Of a DNA stretch of 64,000 bases, positions 8,072 through 17,280 are shown piece by piece (position 1 is the stretch's first letter; each line of letters starts with the position of its first letter). Where the stretch lies: the NCBI RefSeq assembly GCF_052113225.1, contig NZ_JBFRCT010000005.1:248001-312000 (forward strand), in the 5' to 3' direction. Below the pieces are notes generated by a model. That model was not told where the DNA came from. It ran no database searches and saw nothing but the letters and a program-made list of their open reading frames with translations. A program made the position numbers and the translations under genes. Source of the stretch: Pristimantibacillus sp052113225 (GTDB taxonomy: Bacteria > Bacillota > Bacilli > Paenibacillales > Paenibacillaceae).

Positions 8072-9958
8072 GTGAACGAAAGCACAAAGACGTGGGGAGT
8101 GTTAGCAATCGCAAATTACATAGCAAAAGGGTGGACCGCATTAACCGAGCGTGTATCCAGCCGATTAGTGAACAAGCTTATTTTGCTTTTTACGACGATC
8201 ATTATTCTTGTTGTAGGATCTTTGACCTTTATTTCCTACAAAATGCTGCAGCGGGAAGCGCTGAATAACAGCATCACAAGTACATCGAATAACCTTCTCC
8301 TGGTCAATAAAAATCTGGAGGATTACCTGCTTGGCATGGAGGAGCTGTCGCTGCCGCAAATTAATTATGACGAGCTGGTTTTTGCGATCAGCCATGCGGC
8401 AACCAACTATGCGTCCAAGATGTACGTGGAGGATTACTTGCGTAATATGTATTTTTCCCGAAGCAATGAGGATCTGGAAGCCATCTATTTATATTTTGTC
8501 AGCAGTGGGACGTACTACACGATCTCCAAGGAGAACTTCGATATTAAGATTCGGTCCGGTCAGGCAAAAAATATCCCATCGATGTCCTGGTACAAACAGG
8601 CGATGGATAATTCGAAAAATCAGGCGTATCAATCTTTCCTGATGTCGAATGCCGAACGTGGCTATGATATGGACCCAAGCCGGAGCTTTATGGCTTATCA
8701 CCGGGTGCTTCGCTCCATTGCGACAAGAGCGCCGCAGGCGGTTGTCTCGTTCTATTACAACAAGAGCACGATTAACAAGATTATGAAGGATGTTCCGTAC
8801 AACAAGGGGCAGCATCTGTTCTTCTTGAGTCCGGATAACACTCCGTTCGTGCTGGATGAGAGGTCCATCTATAAGACGATGGAAGGCAGCGGTGTGCTGA
8901 ATCAGCTGAAGCAGGGTGGTTCCAATGCCAGTAATGACGGCTTAACTTGGGAATCACCGGAGGACAGCAAATATCTGGTCGTCTATAACGTAGGGGAGCA
9001 GGAGGGCTGGAAGCTGGTGAAGCCGCTCCCTTACACGGAGCTGTATGCAGCGGCAAAAGCAACTCGGAACCTGAACTTCATCATCGGCTTTCTGTTCCTG
9101 CTGCTGTCTGTTGTTCTGGTGACTTACTTCTCCAATGCGGTGACGAAGCCGCTTAAGCTGCTGTCACAGCAGATGAAACGATTCAGTACGGGTGATTTCG
9201 AAGCTTCAACAGAGGTTATTGGGCGAGATGAATTGGCTTATCTGTCCCGTCATTTCAACCAGATGGTCAGCCGGACGAACGAGCTCATTACAGAACGGTA
9301 CAAGATGAAGCTGGTGGAGAAAAATGCGATCTTGAAAGCGCTGGAGGCGGAGATTAATCCGCATTTCCTCTATAACGCGCTGCAGGCGATCTCGACGAAA
9401 GCGCTCAAGGCTGAGCGTTTCGATATTGCAGATATGGTGGACGCGCTTGCCCTTACGCTTCGTTATTGCATCAGCGGCAAAGATATCGTTCGCGCGAGCG
9501 AAGAGCTGTTGCATATCGAGCGGTATATGTCATTGCAGAAAGCGCGGTTCGGGGGCAGGCTGCAGCTGGTGATGGACTGGGAGCAAGAAATGAAGGAGCT
9601 GGAGATTCCGAAGCTGTCGATTCAGACGCTGGTTGAGAATGCGATTAAACATGGCGTAGAGATGGTATCTACTCCAGTAACGATCACGATTAGCGCGAGC
9701 GCAGCGGGTGGATATGCTTTTATAACCGTAAGCGATAATGGACCTGGATTTGCAGAAGGCAGGCTTGGTCAGGTGCTGCAATCGTTCGAAGCCGATTGGG
9801 ATGAACGGGCAGAGGAAGAGGGAAGTGTAGGGCTGGTGAATTTGAATACGAGGCTCAAGCTGCTGTATGGGACTAGCTCGCAGCTTGTAATAAGAACCAG
9901 TCCTTCCGGAACGGAAATGGAAATGCTAATACCGCGAGGAGGCGGGCAATATGTATAG
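8072..9958 (+). CDS. YesM-type sensor histidine kinase
   Basis: A membrane histidine kinase of the LytS/YesM class: N-terminal TM (LVNKLILLFTTIIILVVGSL), an extracytoplasmic sensor of about 260 residues, a second TM (LNFIIGFLFLLLSVVLVTYF), HAMP, then a His_kinase domain with the phosphorylated His in EINPHFLYNALQ (His431 from this start) and a HATPase domain with VENAIKHG and SDNGPGF. It senses an extracellular signal, probably a sugar taken up by the adjacent importer, and phosphorylates the overlapping regulator. The frame is open back to GTG 7922, but the preferred start is GTG 8072 with AGGGG 7 nt upstream; ATG 8048 is possible. It overlaps the regulator gene by 8 bp. Confidence 0.9.
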   Translation: MNESTKTWGVLAIANYIAKGWTALTERVSSRLVNKLILLFTTIIILVVGSLTFISYKMLQREALNNSITSTSNNLLLVNKNLEDYLLGMEELSLPQINYDELVFAISHAATNYASKMYVEDYLRNMYFSRSNEDLEAIYLYFVSSGTYYTISKENFDIKIRSGQAKNIPSMSWYKQAMDNSKNQAYQSFLMSNAERGYDMDPSRSFMAYHRVLRSIATRAPQAVVSFYYNKSTINKIMKDVPYNKGQHLFFLSPDNTPFVLDERSIYKTMEGSGVLNQLKQGGSNASNDGLTWESPEDSKYLVVYNVGEQEGWKLVKPLPYTELYAAAKATRNLNFIIGFLFLLLSVVLVTYFSNAVTKPLKLLSQQMKRFSTGDFEASTEVIGRDELAYLSRHFNQMVSRTNELITERYKMKLVEKNAILKALEAEINPHFLYNALQAISTKALKAERFDIADMVDALALTLRYCISGKDIVRASEELLHIERYMSLQKARFGGRLQLVMDWEQEMKELEIPKLSIQTLVENAIKHGVEMVSTPVTITISASAAGGYAFITVSDNGPGFAEGRLGQVLQSFEADWDERAEEEGSVGLVNLNTRLKLLYGTSSQLVIRTSPSGTEMEMLIPRGGGQYV

Positions 9959-11576
9959 AGTACTGATTATAGATGATGAGGAACCACTTCGCGAAGCCAT
10001 TCGCATATTGGGCGATTGGAAGGGGCTTGGCGTAGAAGAGGTACTGGAAGCAACGGATGGACAGATGGGGCTGGAGCTTATTGCGAAGCATCAGGTCGAT
10101 CTGGTGATGGTCGATATGAAAATGCCGGCAATGAGCGGGGCAGAGCTGCTGCAGGTGCTGGAGCGGGATTATCCGGATCTGCCTGCGATTGTTATCAGCG
10201 GCTATAACGATTTTGAATATACGCGTCAGGCCATCCGCTCCAAGGTTGTGGATTATCTATTGAAGCCAATTAACCGCCATGATCTGAATGCCGCGCTCCG
10301 CAAAGCCGTAGATCTGCTGGAGGCGCGCCGCGTACGGGAGAGCGAGTTCATTAACCGCAATATTACGCTTAATATGTCCTTGCCGAAGCTGAAGGAGAAA
10401 ATGTACTTATCCATTATCGACCGAAGCTTCCGCAGTCAGACGAATGAAGCGTTCCTGCCGCTGATCGGAGCGGATGATCCGGATAACCGGTTTGCGGTTG
10501 TCGTCCTTCGAATGCTCAATATGGAACAGGTGCGCTCGGCCCGGTTCCATTCCGACGTGGACCTGCTTCATTTTGCTGTAGCCAATATGCTTAATGAGAT
10601 CGCCGGGGAATACTTCCAGGCTTTCAGCTTCGCTAGCCCGCGGCAGGACCGTGAACTCATTGTCATTCTGACGATGAAGGGCGCGTACCAGGAGGATATC
10701 GTCTACCGCTGCCTGCATCAGATGAATAAAGCATTGGCTGCCCTACAGGATCTTCTTGGTATTGTAGCTATAGCGGGTATCGGTACGCCGTGCACAGGAA
10801 TTATGGAGATCGCTTCGTCTTACGAGACGGCTAAGGCGGCTATTAGCGGCATCGATCTGCTCAAGCTGAAAGGGTATTCCGTTACGAATACCGTTGTAAA
10901 GCCATCCAAGGAGATTGCACCCATCACGGGGCGGATTCAATTGTTCCGCGCAGCGCTCGAAGCGGGCAATTCAACCGGGGCGAAATCTATCCTAAGCGAG
11001 GATCTGCGAAAATGGGGCAGCGCGGACTTTTTCACCATTGGAGAGGCGGACCAGACGATTGCACGGTTCATCATTATGATGAACGATATGTCCTTAGAGC
11101 TTGGTGTGCCGCGGGATAAGCTGCCGATTATGGAGGAGCATCCGATTCGGTTTATGCATTTATCCGAGGATTTTGTGAGCTTTGAGCAGTTCAGCAAGCT
11201 GCTGGATGATGCGCTTCACTTCTATTTGGAGCAGATTCGGATGACGCAGACGACCTTTGAGATTGGGGATATTAAAGCCTATATCGATAACCGTTATTAT
11301 GAAGACATCAAAATTTCGATGTTTGCCGATAAATATTTTTTGAGCAGAGAGTACATAATGAAGCTGTTCAAACAGCAGTTCGGATGCGGCATTCATGAGT
11401 ATGTGCAGAGGATTAGAATGGACAAGGCGAAGGAGCTGCTGGATGATCCAACCCTGAAGATACAGGATATTTCCGAGCGGCTGGGCTACAAGGATAAGAA
11501 TTATTTCAGCAAGGCGTTCCGGAATTACTTCTCTGTGTCGCCAACGGAATATCGGGCAGCAAGCAAAGAAGGATAA
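9951..11576 (+). CDS. YesN-type response regulator with AraC DNA-binding domain
   Basis: A 541-residue regulator. The receiver domain (1-125) has the acidic pocket DDE at 8-10, phospho-acceptor Asp55 in MVDMKMP, Ser83 and Lys105 (LLKPIN). The middle 300 residues are the variable linker common in this class. The C-terminal 100 residues are an AraC-type double helix-turn-helix (MFADKYFLSREYIMKLFKQQ and IQDISERLGYKDKNYFSKAF). It should activate the flanking sugar-import genes after phosphorylation by the kinase whose stop codon it overlaps. Confidence 0.93.
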   Translation: MYRVLIIDDEEPLREAIRILGDWKGLGVEEVLEATDGQMGLELIAKHQVDLVMVDMKMPAMSGAELLQVLERDYPDLPAIVISGYNDFEYTRQAIRSKVVDYLLKPINRHDLNAALRKAVDLLEARRVRESEFINRNITLNMSLPKLKEKMYLSIIDRSFRSQTNEAFLPLIGADDPDNRFAVVVLRMLNMEQVRSARFHSDVDLLHFAVANMLNEIAGEYFQAFSFASPRQDRELIVILTMKGAYQEDIVYRCLHQMNKALAALQDLLGIVAIAGIGTPCTGIMEIASSYETAKAAISGIDLLKLKGYSVTNTVVKPSKEIAPITGRIQLFRAALEAGNSTGAKSILSEDLRKWGSADFFTIGEADQTIARFIIMMNDMSLELGVPRDKLPIMEEHPIRFMHLSEDFVSFEQFSKLLDDALHFYLEQIRMTQTTFEIGDIKAYIDNRYYEDIKISMFADKYFLSREYIMKLFKQQFGCGIHEYVQRIRMDKAKELLDDPTLKIQDISERLGYKDKNYFSKAFRNYFSVSPTEYRAASKEG

Positions 11577-11752
11577 AAAGTGAACAAACGCAACACTCCG
11601 CTTTTTTACCCTTAACTAGTCACTTATGTGCATTCTTATCCCGATTCGTATTCATTATGATAAACGTGTGCATAAGGTTAGCTTGATGTCGACCCTCGAA
11701 TAAGACGGGATGCCAGAAACGCTGACAACTATGAGAAAATGGGGGCGTTACA

Positions 11753-13066
11753 ATGTTTAAACGAATTGCAACGGTGTCGCTCAGCCTTGCGCTGGTCGGC
11801 GGTATGCTCGCTGGTTGCGGCGGCAACAACGGCAACGATACAAGTAACAACAGCGGTACAACTAATGGTGGAGCAGCTTCGGACAAGCCGGTAACGATTA
11901 ACATGTTCACAGCTTCGCCGGAGTACACGGATGCGTTCAACGCATATATCGCCGAGTACAAAAAGGTAAAACCAAACGTAACCATCAACCTTGAAATCAT
12001 GCAAGCCGATTACAATACAGTATTGAAATCCAAGATCGCTTCGGGCAGCACACCTGACGTGTTCCAAACAACAGCTGGCGGCGATATTGATACATTCGCT
12101 GAGTACAGTGCAGATCTGACAAGCGAACCGCTTGCGGCTGCTATGACAGATGGCGTTAGAACGAACATGACTTCTTCTGACGGCAAAGTGCTGGGTCTGC
12201 CGATTAAAGGCAACCTGATGACGCTGATCTACAACAAAAAGCTTCTGACTGATGCAGGTATTGCAGCACCGCCTAAGACATTAACAGAGTTGAATGATGA
12301 TATTGCGAAGCTTCAAGCTAAAGGCATTACGCCATTCGCCAACGCTTATAAAGAGTGGTGGGTATGGAAGCATATCTTCCAACACTTCGTGAACGCAGCT
12401 GCTGAAGATGCAGGTACAACACCTAAAGATTTGGTGCAGCAATTCATCGATGGCAAAACAACGTTTAACGATCATCCGATTCTGAAGGACAACTTCTTCA
12501 ACTTCATCGACCTGACCGTTAAGAATGGTACAGACAAACCGCTTGAGCGCGACAGCAATGCTGAAGTAAGTGACTTCGCACAAGGCAAAGCGGCATTCAT
12601 GACTGGTAAAGGCGCATGGGATGAAGAAGCAATCAAAAAAATCAGCCCGGATATTCAGATCGGAATCGCTGGCTACCCTGTAAGTGAAAAACCAGAGCAA
12701 GCGCTGATCGTAACAGGTGCAGACCAAGCGCTTCGCATTAACAAAGATTCTAAAGTGGCAAGAGAAGCAATTGACTTCTTCAACTGGCTGTATACTTCGG
12801 ATTACGGCAAACAATGGTTCTCTAGCGTAGCTAAGGTTATCCCGCCAATCAAGGATGCTCCACTTCCTGACCTGGATATGCCTAAAGAAATGGAAGAGAT
12901 CTTGAAAACAGAAAAATCCGGCGATCTGTCGGTTAACTACTCGCTTGATACGTTCCACCAGAAATTCGGTGAGATTATGCAGGCTTACATCGGTAAGAGC
13001 AAGTCGAAAGACCAAGCAATCAGCGAAATTCAGACTGCATGGCAGCAATTCGGGTCGGCCGAATAA
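11753..13066 (+). CDS. Sugar-binding lipoprotein of a CUT1 ABC importer
   Basis: A 437-residue extracellular solute-binding protein (family 1). The signal peptide ends in lipobox MLAGC with Cys22 lipidated. A flexible Gly/Asn/Ser/Thr linker follows, then the mature domain starting VTINMFTASPEY. Motifs such as GSTPDVFQTTAGGD and FMTGKGAW are typical of the cluster B sugar-binding fold. It sits outside the membrane and delivers an oligosaccharide to the permeases at 6196-7919. The start has GGGGG 7-11 nt upstream. It lies 176 bp after the regulator, so it probably has its own promoter responding to it. The substrate is not identifiable; the GH36 gene nearby makes alpha-galactosides one option. 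Confidence 0.92.
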   Translation: MFKRIATVSLSLALVGGMLAGCGGNNGNDTSNNSGTTNGGAASDKPVTINMFTASPEYTDAFNAYIAEYKKVKPNVTINLEIMQADYNTVLKSKIASGSTPDVFQTTAGGDIDTFAEYSADLTSEPLAAAMTDGVRTNMTSSDGKVLGLPIKGNLMTLIYNKKLLTDAGIAAPPKTLTELNDDIAKLQAKGITPFANAYKEWWVWKHIFQHFVNAAAEDAGTTPKDLVQQFIDGKTTFNDHPILKDNFFNFIDLTVKNGTDKPLERDSNAEVSDFAQGKAAFMTGKGAWDEEAIKKISPDIQIGIAGYPVSEKPEQALIVTGADQALRINKDSKVAREAIDFFNWLYTSDYGKQWFSSVAKVIPPIKDAPLPDLDMPKEMEEILKTEKSGDLSVNYSLDTFHQKFGEIMQAYIGKSKSKDQAISEIQTAWQQFGSAE

Positions 13067-13090
13067 GCTAGACCTTTATTAAACAAAAGT

Positions 13091-13129
13091 GGCCGTGTTG
13101 GTGATGAACCGATACGGCCGCTTTTTCTT
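13091..13129 (+). terminator. Intrinsic terminator after the binding-protein gene
   Basis: GGCCGT (13091-13096) pairs with ACGGCC (13114-13119), with an inner GGT/ACC pair, followed by GCTTTTTCTTTT. Confidence 0.85.
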
Positions 13130-13140
13130 TTGTGGCACTG

Positions 13141-13862
13141 CCTCGGGCTTACGTTGGATTTCTTCCAACGTAATTCAGCACAGTGGCAGGTGGGGGCGAG
13201 CTAGGTTGGATTCTATCCAGTAACTTTCGCTCGATTGAGCTTGTATCGCCTAAATGAACTGATTCTGCTGGATGAAATCCAATGTAGCTAGGCTACTGGT
13301 CTGATACGCATCATTCTGATGGATAAATTCCAATGTAGCTAGGGAGAAGGTTCCGCACTCTTGAGTACAACCTGTACAACCTCGGGCCTACGTTGGATTT
13401 CATCCAACGTAATTCAGCACAGGGGTAGGTGGGAGCGAGCTAGGTTGGATTCTATCCAGTAACTGTCGCTCATGATGAGCTTGTATCGCCTAAATGAGCT
13501 GATTCTGCTGGATGAAATCCAAAGTAGCTATTGCTACTGGGCCGGTTTGCATCATTCTGATGGATAAATTCCATTTTAGCTAGGGAGAAGCTAGGTTCTA
13601 GAGGGTCTGTGTCGCTTCGGCTGATGACCGCGGTGTTCTGCTCTCGTTACAACCTCGGGCTTACGTTGGATTTCTTCCAACGTAATCCAGCACAGGGGCA
13701 GCTGGAGGCGAGCTAGGTTGGATTCTATCCAGTAACTGTCGCTCATAATGAGCTTGTATCCTCTAAATTGAGCCGATTCTGTTGGATGAAATCCAATGTA
13801 GCTATAGCTACTGGGCTGGTACGCATCATTCTGCTGGATAAATTCCAATGTAGCTAGGCACC
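13141..13862. repeat. Repeat array B: three tandem copies of a 240-272-bp unit, inverted relative to arrays C and D
   Basis: Copies begin with CCTCGGGC at 13141, 13380 and 13653. Each carries a dyad ACGTTGGATTTCNTCCAACGT, then GGTTGGATTCTATCCAGTAAC (13204 onward in copy 1), TGCTGGATGAAATCCAA and a TGGATAAATTCCA relative, each followed by TGTAGCTAGG-like text. The second and third dyads are the reverse complements of motifs in arrays C and D (GCGAAAGTTACTGTATAGAA and AGCTACATTGGAT), so this array is the same family in the other orientation. The gap 13067-13944 holds only the terminator, this array and the leader of the GH36 gene; no other gene is supported. Confidence 0.92.
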
Positions 13863-13944
13863 GAAGCGCTTAATTTGTATGGTTGGTGTTAAGAAACAAC
13901 CATTTTCGTATACACTGATTTCGAACTGAGAGGCGGTAATAAGT

Positions 13945-16044
13945 ATGATGGGGATACATGTAATAAAAGAAAATGATCTAAATTTGGTGTTTGAGGTACG
14001 GGAGAACGGGGATGTACTGCTGCTTCATTTTGGCGCGCTGCCTTGGCATGAGGAATTGGTGTCCGATGCTGAAAAGGTTGGATATCGTCTGCTTGAGCTG
14101 CAGCTAACAGGTGAAGATCGAGCTGAATATCACGGACGGACGCATCGTGCGTCTTATCCGGGTCTTCGGATGGTTTTTGATTCGTTGTCTGATGCACGAA
14201 ATGAATGGGGTAGAAAGTTAGTTGTTGGACTAAAGGACTATGTGACTGGAGTGGCTGCGGAATGGCATGTTCAGTTCTACGATGGCGTATCGATTGCGCG
14301 CTGCTGGACGGAACTATTGAATAGTGGTGCTGAGGAAGTTGGCGTAGAATATGTTTCATCGTTCGCGTTAACAGGGTTTGATAAAGAAGGCGAAGGCGGC
14401 CGTGATGAGAAGCTGACGGTGACCCTTGCGCATAATGCTTGGCAAAGCGAGCTGCAATGGCGGACTTACACATTGCCTGAACTCGGGATGTCTCATCTGA
14501 TCGACCGTGGCTCTAAACGTGTAGCTTTCAGTAATACGGGGTCATGGTCAGGTGCTGAGCTGATTCCGATGGCGGTGGTGTCGAATACAGCATCGGGGGA
14601 GAGCCTGTTCTGGCAGATCGAACATAACGGTTCGTGGCATTGGGAGTTTACCGATCAGGTGGATCGACTGACAGTTCTTATAAGCGGCCCAACTGAGCAT
14701 GACAATCATTGGTGGCTGAAGCTGGCTCCGGGTGAGCGGTTTGTATCTGTGCCGGTTGCAGTAGGAGCAGTTGAAGGTGGGATCGAAGAGGCTGCAGAAC
14801 AGCTGACTACGTACCGCCGTCGGATCCGTCGGGAAAATGATGATAATAAGCTCTTGCGTGTAATCTTCAATGATTATATGAACTGTTTGTGGGGCTCCCC
14901 GACAACTGAGAAGCTGCTTCCGCTTATTGATGCGGCTGCTGATGTTGGCTGTGAGTACTTCTGTATTGATGCAGGCTGGTACGCACCGGGCGAATGGTGG
15001 GATGGCGTTGGCCAGTGGCTGCCATCGGAGGAGCGCTTTCCGGAAGGGATCAAATATGTGCTCGATTATATCCGCAGCAAAGGCATGATTCCAGGGCTAT
15101 GGCTGGAGCTTGAGGTGATGGGCATCAACTCACCGAAGCTGGCGGAGACCGATGACAGCTGGTTCTTTATGCGTCATGGGAAGCGGGTTAAGGACCGCAG
15201 CCGTTATCAGCTGGATTATCGTAACCCTAAGGTTATCGCGCATGCGGATGAAGTCATTCGTCGACTGGTCGAGGACTATGGTGTTGGCTACATCAAGATG
15301 GACTATAACATTAATGCAGGGATCGGTACTGAGACGAATGCAGACAGCATGGGTGATGGCCTGCTGCAGCATAACCGCGCATATCTTGCTTGGCTCGATG
15401 GCGTGTTCGCGCGTTATCCGGAGCTGGTAATCGAGAACTGCTCAAGCGGCGGTATGCGGATGGACTATGCGATGCTGAGCCGTTACAGCATTCAGTCGAC
15501 AAGTGACCAAGAGGACTACATCAAATACGCAGCCATTGCAGCAGGTTCGCCAGCTGTGCTGACACCAGAGCAAGCTGCAGTCTGGTCGTATCCGCTTCGC
15601 GAGGGCGATGATGAGGAAGTCATCTTTAACATGGTTAATGCTTTGCTGCTTCGCGTTCACCAATCCGGCCATCTGGCTGAGCTGAGCCCGCGCCGCCGCG
15701 AGCTGGTGAAAGAAGCACTGGATTATTACAAAACGATCCGCAGCGACATCCGCGAAGCGCTGCCAGTCTGGCCGCTCGGCCTGCCGGCTCATGGCGACGA
15801 CTGGATCAGCCTCGGCCTGCGCCGCGGCGAAAAGCTGTACCTCGCCGTATGGCGCATCGACGGCGAGTCCGCCGAGCTTGCGCTGCCGCTGCCGGAACTC
15901 AGCGGCAAGGGTGTGGCCGTGCGCTGCGCCTACCCGGCAGCAGCAAGCGACAGCAGCTGCAGCTGGAATGCTGCCGCAGGCGAGCTGCGCGTCACGCTGC
16001 CGAACCCGCGCACCGCGCGGTTGTTCGAGCTGACGCTCGGTTAG
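13945..16044 (+). CDS. Alpha-galactosidase-type glycoside hydrolase, family GH36
   Basis: A 699-residue cytosolic enzyme without signal peptide. An N-terminal beta-sandwich (about 1-285) is followed by the (beta/alpha)8 catalytic barrel, with FCIDAGWY, GMIPGLWLELE, YQLDYRNP and the nucleophile Asp453 in YIKMDYN. The acid/base residue is probably Asp521 in STSDQED, after ENCSSGGMRMDYAML. A C-terminal beta domain closes the protein. GH36 retaining enzymes release terminal alpha-galactose from raffinose-family or galactomannan oligosaccharides. KMDYN differs from the usual KWDMNR, so specificity may not be pure alpha-galactosidase. GAGAGGCGG lies 6 nt before the ATG. The gene is flanked by arrays B and C, which are in opposite orientation. 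Confidence 0.9.
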   Translation: MMGIHVIKENDLNLVFEVRENGDVLLLHFGALPWHEELVSDAEKVGYRLLELQLTGEDRAEYHGRTHRASYPGLRMVFDSLSDARNEWGRKLVVGLKDYVTGVAAEWHVQFYDGVSIARCWTELLNSGAEEVGVEYVSSFALTGFDKEGEGGRDEKLTVTLAHNAWQSELQWRTYTLPELGMSHLIDRGSKRVAFSNTGSWSGAELIPMAVVSNTASGESLFWQIEHNGSWHWEFTDQVDRLTVLISGPTEHDNHWWLKLAPGERFVSVPVAVGAVEGGIEEAAEQLTTYRRRIRRENDDNKLLRVIFNDYMNCLWGSPTTEKLLPLIDAAADVGCEYFCIDAGWYAPGEWWDGVGQWLPSEERFPEGIKYVLDYIRSKGMIPGLWLELEVMGINSPKLAETDDSWFFMRHGKRVKDRSRYQLDYRNPKVIAHADEVIRRLVEDYGVGYIKMDYNINAGIGTETNADSMGDGLLQHNRAYLAWLDGVFARYPELVIENCSSGGMRMDYAMLSRYSIQSTSDQEDYIKYAAIAAGSPAVLTPEQAAVWSYPLREGDDEEVIFNMVNALLLRVHQSGHLAELSPRRRELVKEALDYYKTIRSDIREALPVWPLGLPAHGDDWISLGLRRGEKLYLAVWRIDGESAELALPLPELSGKGVAVRCAYPAAASDSSCSWNAAAGELRVTLPNPRTARLFELTLG

Positions 16045-16063
16045 GCGCCAGCTTTAGTAAAGA

Positions 16064-16087
16064 AGGCCACTGGTATCCCCGTGGCCT
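16064..16087 (+). terminator. Intrinsic terminator of the GH36 gene
   Basis: AGGCCAC (16064-16070) pairs with GTGGCCT (16081-16087) around a 10-nt loop, followed by CTTTGCTC. The T-tract is weak, but the position just after the stop fits. Confidence 0.6.
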
Positions 16088-16109
16088 CTTTGCTCGTTCC
16101 GCCGTACGC

Positions 16110-16444
16110 CTACGTTACAAATGAAGCAGCAGATTGGATTGACGAGCCTAGTAATTAGCTAGTTTAAGTACCGCCGTGTGCCTAAGTTGAAGATAGAACA
16201 GCAGGTTGGAGAGTACAATCCCAGTAATTAGTTATTTCAAGTACCACCGCACGCCTAAGTTGGATTTAATACAGCAAAATTGATGCGCCGCGCCCAGTAA
16301 CTGAAGCTACATTGGATATTATCCAGCAGAATCAGTACATTGGGGCGGTAGAAGTTCATTTCCGCGAAAGTTACTGTATAGAATCCAACGCAGCCCACAT
16401 TAAGCTGTTATCATGGGATTTAGGTTGGATGAAATCCAACTTGT
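16110..16444. repeat. Repeat array C upstream of the endonuclease-like gene
   Basis: A degenerate array. It starts with two copies of a roughly 75-bp piece (AGCAGATTGG / AGCAGGTTGG up to GCCTAAGTTG). It continues with GTTGGATTTAATACAG, ACATTGGATATTATCCAGC, GCGAAAGTTACTGTATAGAA (from 16363) and ends with a full dyad GTTGGATGAAATCCAAC near 16425-16441. The order and orientation of motifs match array D. The gap 16045-16589 otherwise contains the GH36 terminator and the promoter-leader of the next gene. Confidence 0.88.
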
Positions 16445-16481
16445 AAATAGATACTTCATCGGCTAATGATGAGAATATATA

Positions 16482-16509
16482 TTTACGTCTATCTAAATTA
16501 TGGTAAACT
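16482..16509 (+). promoter_or_regulatory. Extended -10 promoter of the endonuclease-like gene
   Basis: A -35-like TTTACG (16482-16487), a 16-bp spacer, and TG-G-TAAACT (TG at 16501, -10 at 16504-16509) make a plausible SigA promoter with an extended -10. Transcription would start near 16516, directly in front of a terminator hairpin. Confidence 0.6.
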
Positions 16510-16522
16510 ACTTCCAGACGAA

Positions 16523-16567
16523 GAACGTCCGAAGCCATTTGCATATGGCCTTGGGCGTTCTTTTTTT
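16523..16567 (+). terminator. Leader terminator / attenuator before the endonuclease-like gene
   Basis: GAACGTCC (16523-16530) pairs with GGGCGTTC (16553-16560) with an inner AGCCA/TGGC stem, followed by seven T. It lies between the promoter at 16482-16509 and the strong ribosome-binding site AAAGGAGG (16573-16580). The GH36 gene already has a terminator 450 bp upstream, so this one most likely limits read-through into the nuclease gene. Confidence 0.75.
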
Positions 16568-16589
16568 ATTTTAAAGGAGGATTACTTAA

Positions 16590-17261
16590 ATGGTTGGCTT
16601 TGAAGAGGCGCATAAACAATTTCTAGAGAAACATACGGAGTTACGTACAGGGGAGAGGAGAGGGCGACTCGTTAGAGGTCATAATCATGCAGAAAAGCTG
16701 TTGCTGCAGAACATCTGGTGGCCAGTGTTTGGCAATCTCGAGCATCTGCATCCTGAATATGAAATCTATGACTGGAACCGCAAATCGCAGTTTCTCGACT
16801 TTGCCTTCCTGCCTCCATATGGCCAATTTGGCATAGAGGTAGATGGTTTTCAGAGCCATGTGAAAGATATGGACCGCGAGAGGTTCAGTTATTCTCTCAA
16901 CAGAGATACCTTCCTTACTGGGCTAGGTTGGACGATGATTCATTTTTCTTACGATGATGTGCTGAACCGTTCAGATATATGCAAAATGCTGCTTCAGAAT
17001 GTGATCAGTCCCCGTATCATTCGAGGTGATGTTCCTAATTATTCGCTCCTTCTTCCTGAAAAAGAAGTGCTGCGATACGCCTATCGGCTTGGTCGCTGGA
17101 TCCGGCCAAAGGATGTAATTGATCATCTTCAAATAGATTTTCGGACTGCCCGTAAACAACTCCAGTCTTTAACGAACAAAGGAATGTTAAAGCCAGTCGA
17201 AAGAGGAGCTTCTATTCGCTATTACCAATTAACTGAGCGTGCTTTAGAGAACCTCTTGTAA
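16590..17261 (+). CDS. DUF559/VSR-like endonuclease with C-terminal winged helix, nested in palindromic repeats
   Basis: A 223-residue protein with no signal or TM. Residues 66-124 follow the DUF559/VSR pattern of the PD-(D/E)xK nuclease fold: FLDFAF (Asp70), GIEVDGFQSH (Glu83, Asp85, His90), a conserved NRD at 104-106, GLGW (111-114) and HFSYDDV (118-124). Residues about 160-223 form a winged-helix module (RPKDVIDHL, RTARKQLQSLTNKGML, IRYYQL), so DNA binding is likely. I recall similar about 220-residue proteins in other Paenibacillus genomes, sometimes labelled DNA-binding regulators (memory, unchecked). Its own promoter, a leader terminator and AAAGGAGG 9 nt before ATG precede it. Arrays C and D flank it on both sides in the same orientation. 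Activity and target are unknown. Confidence 0.75.
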   Translation: MVGFEEAHKQFLEKHTELRTGERRGRLVRGHNHAEKLLLQNIWWPVFGNLEHLHPEYEIYDWNRKSQFLDFAFLPPYGQFGIEVDGFQSHVKDMDRERFSYSLNRDTFLTGLGWTMIHFSYDDVLNRSDICKMLLQNVISPRIIRGDVPNYSLLLPEKEVLRYAYRLGRWIRPKDVIDHLQIDFRTARKQLQSLTNKGMLKPVERGASIRYYQLTERALENLL

Positions 17262-17280
17262 TCTACAGTCGATTATTCAC

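Noticed and set aside
12281..13048. 255-residue antisense frame in the sugar-binding lipoprotein gene
   Set aside because: Shadow frame; composition rich in Phe/Cys/Val without domain, opposite to a clear real gene.
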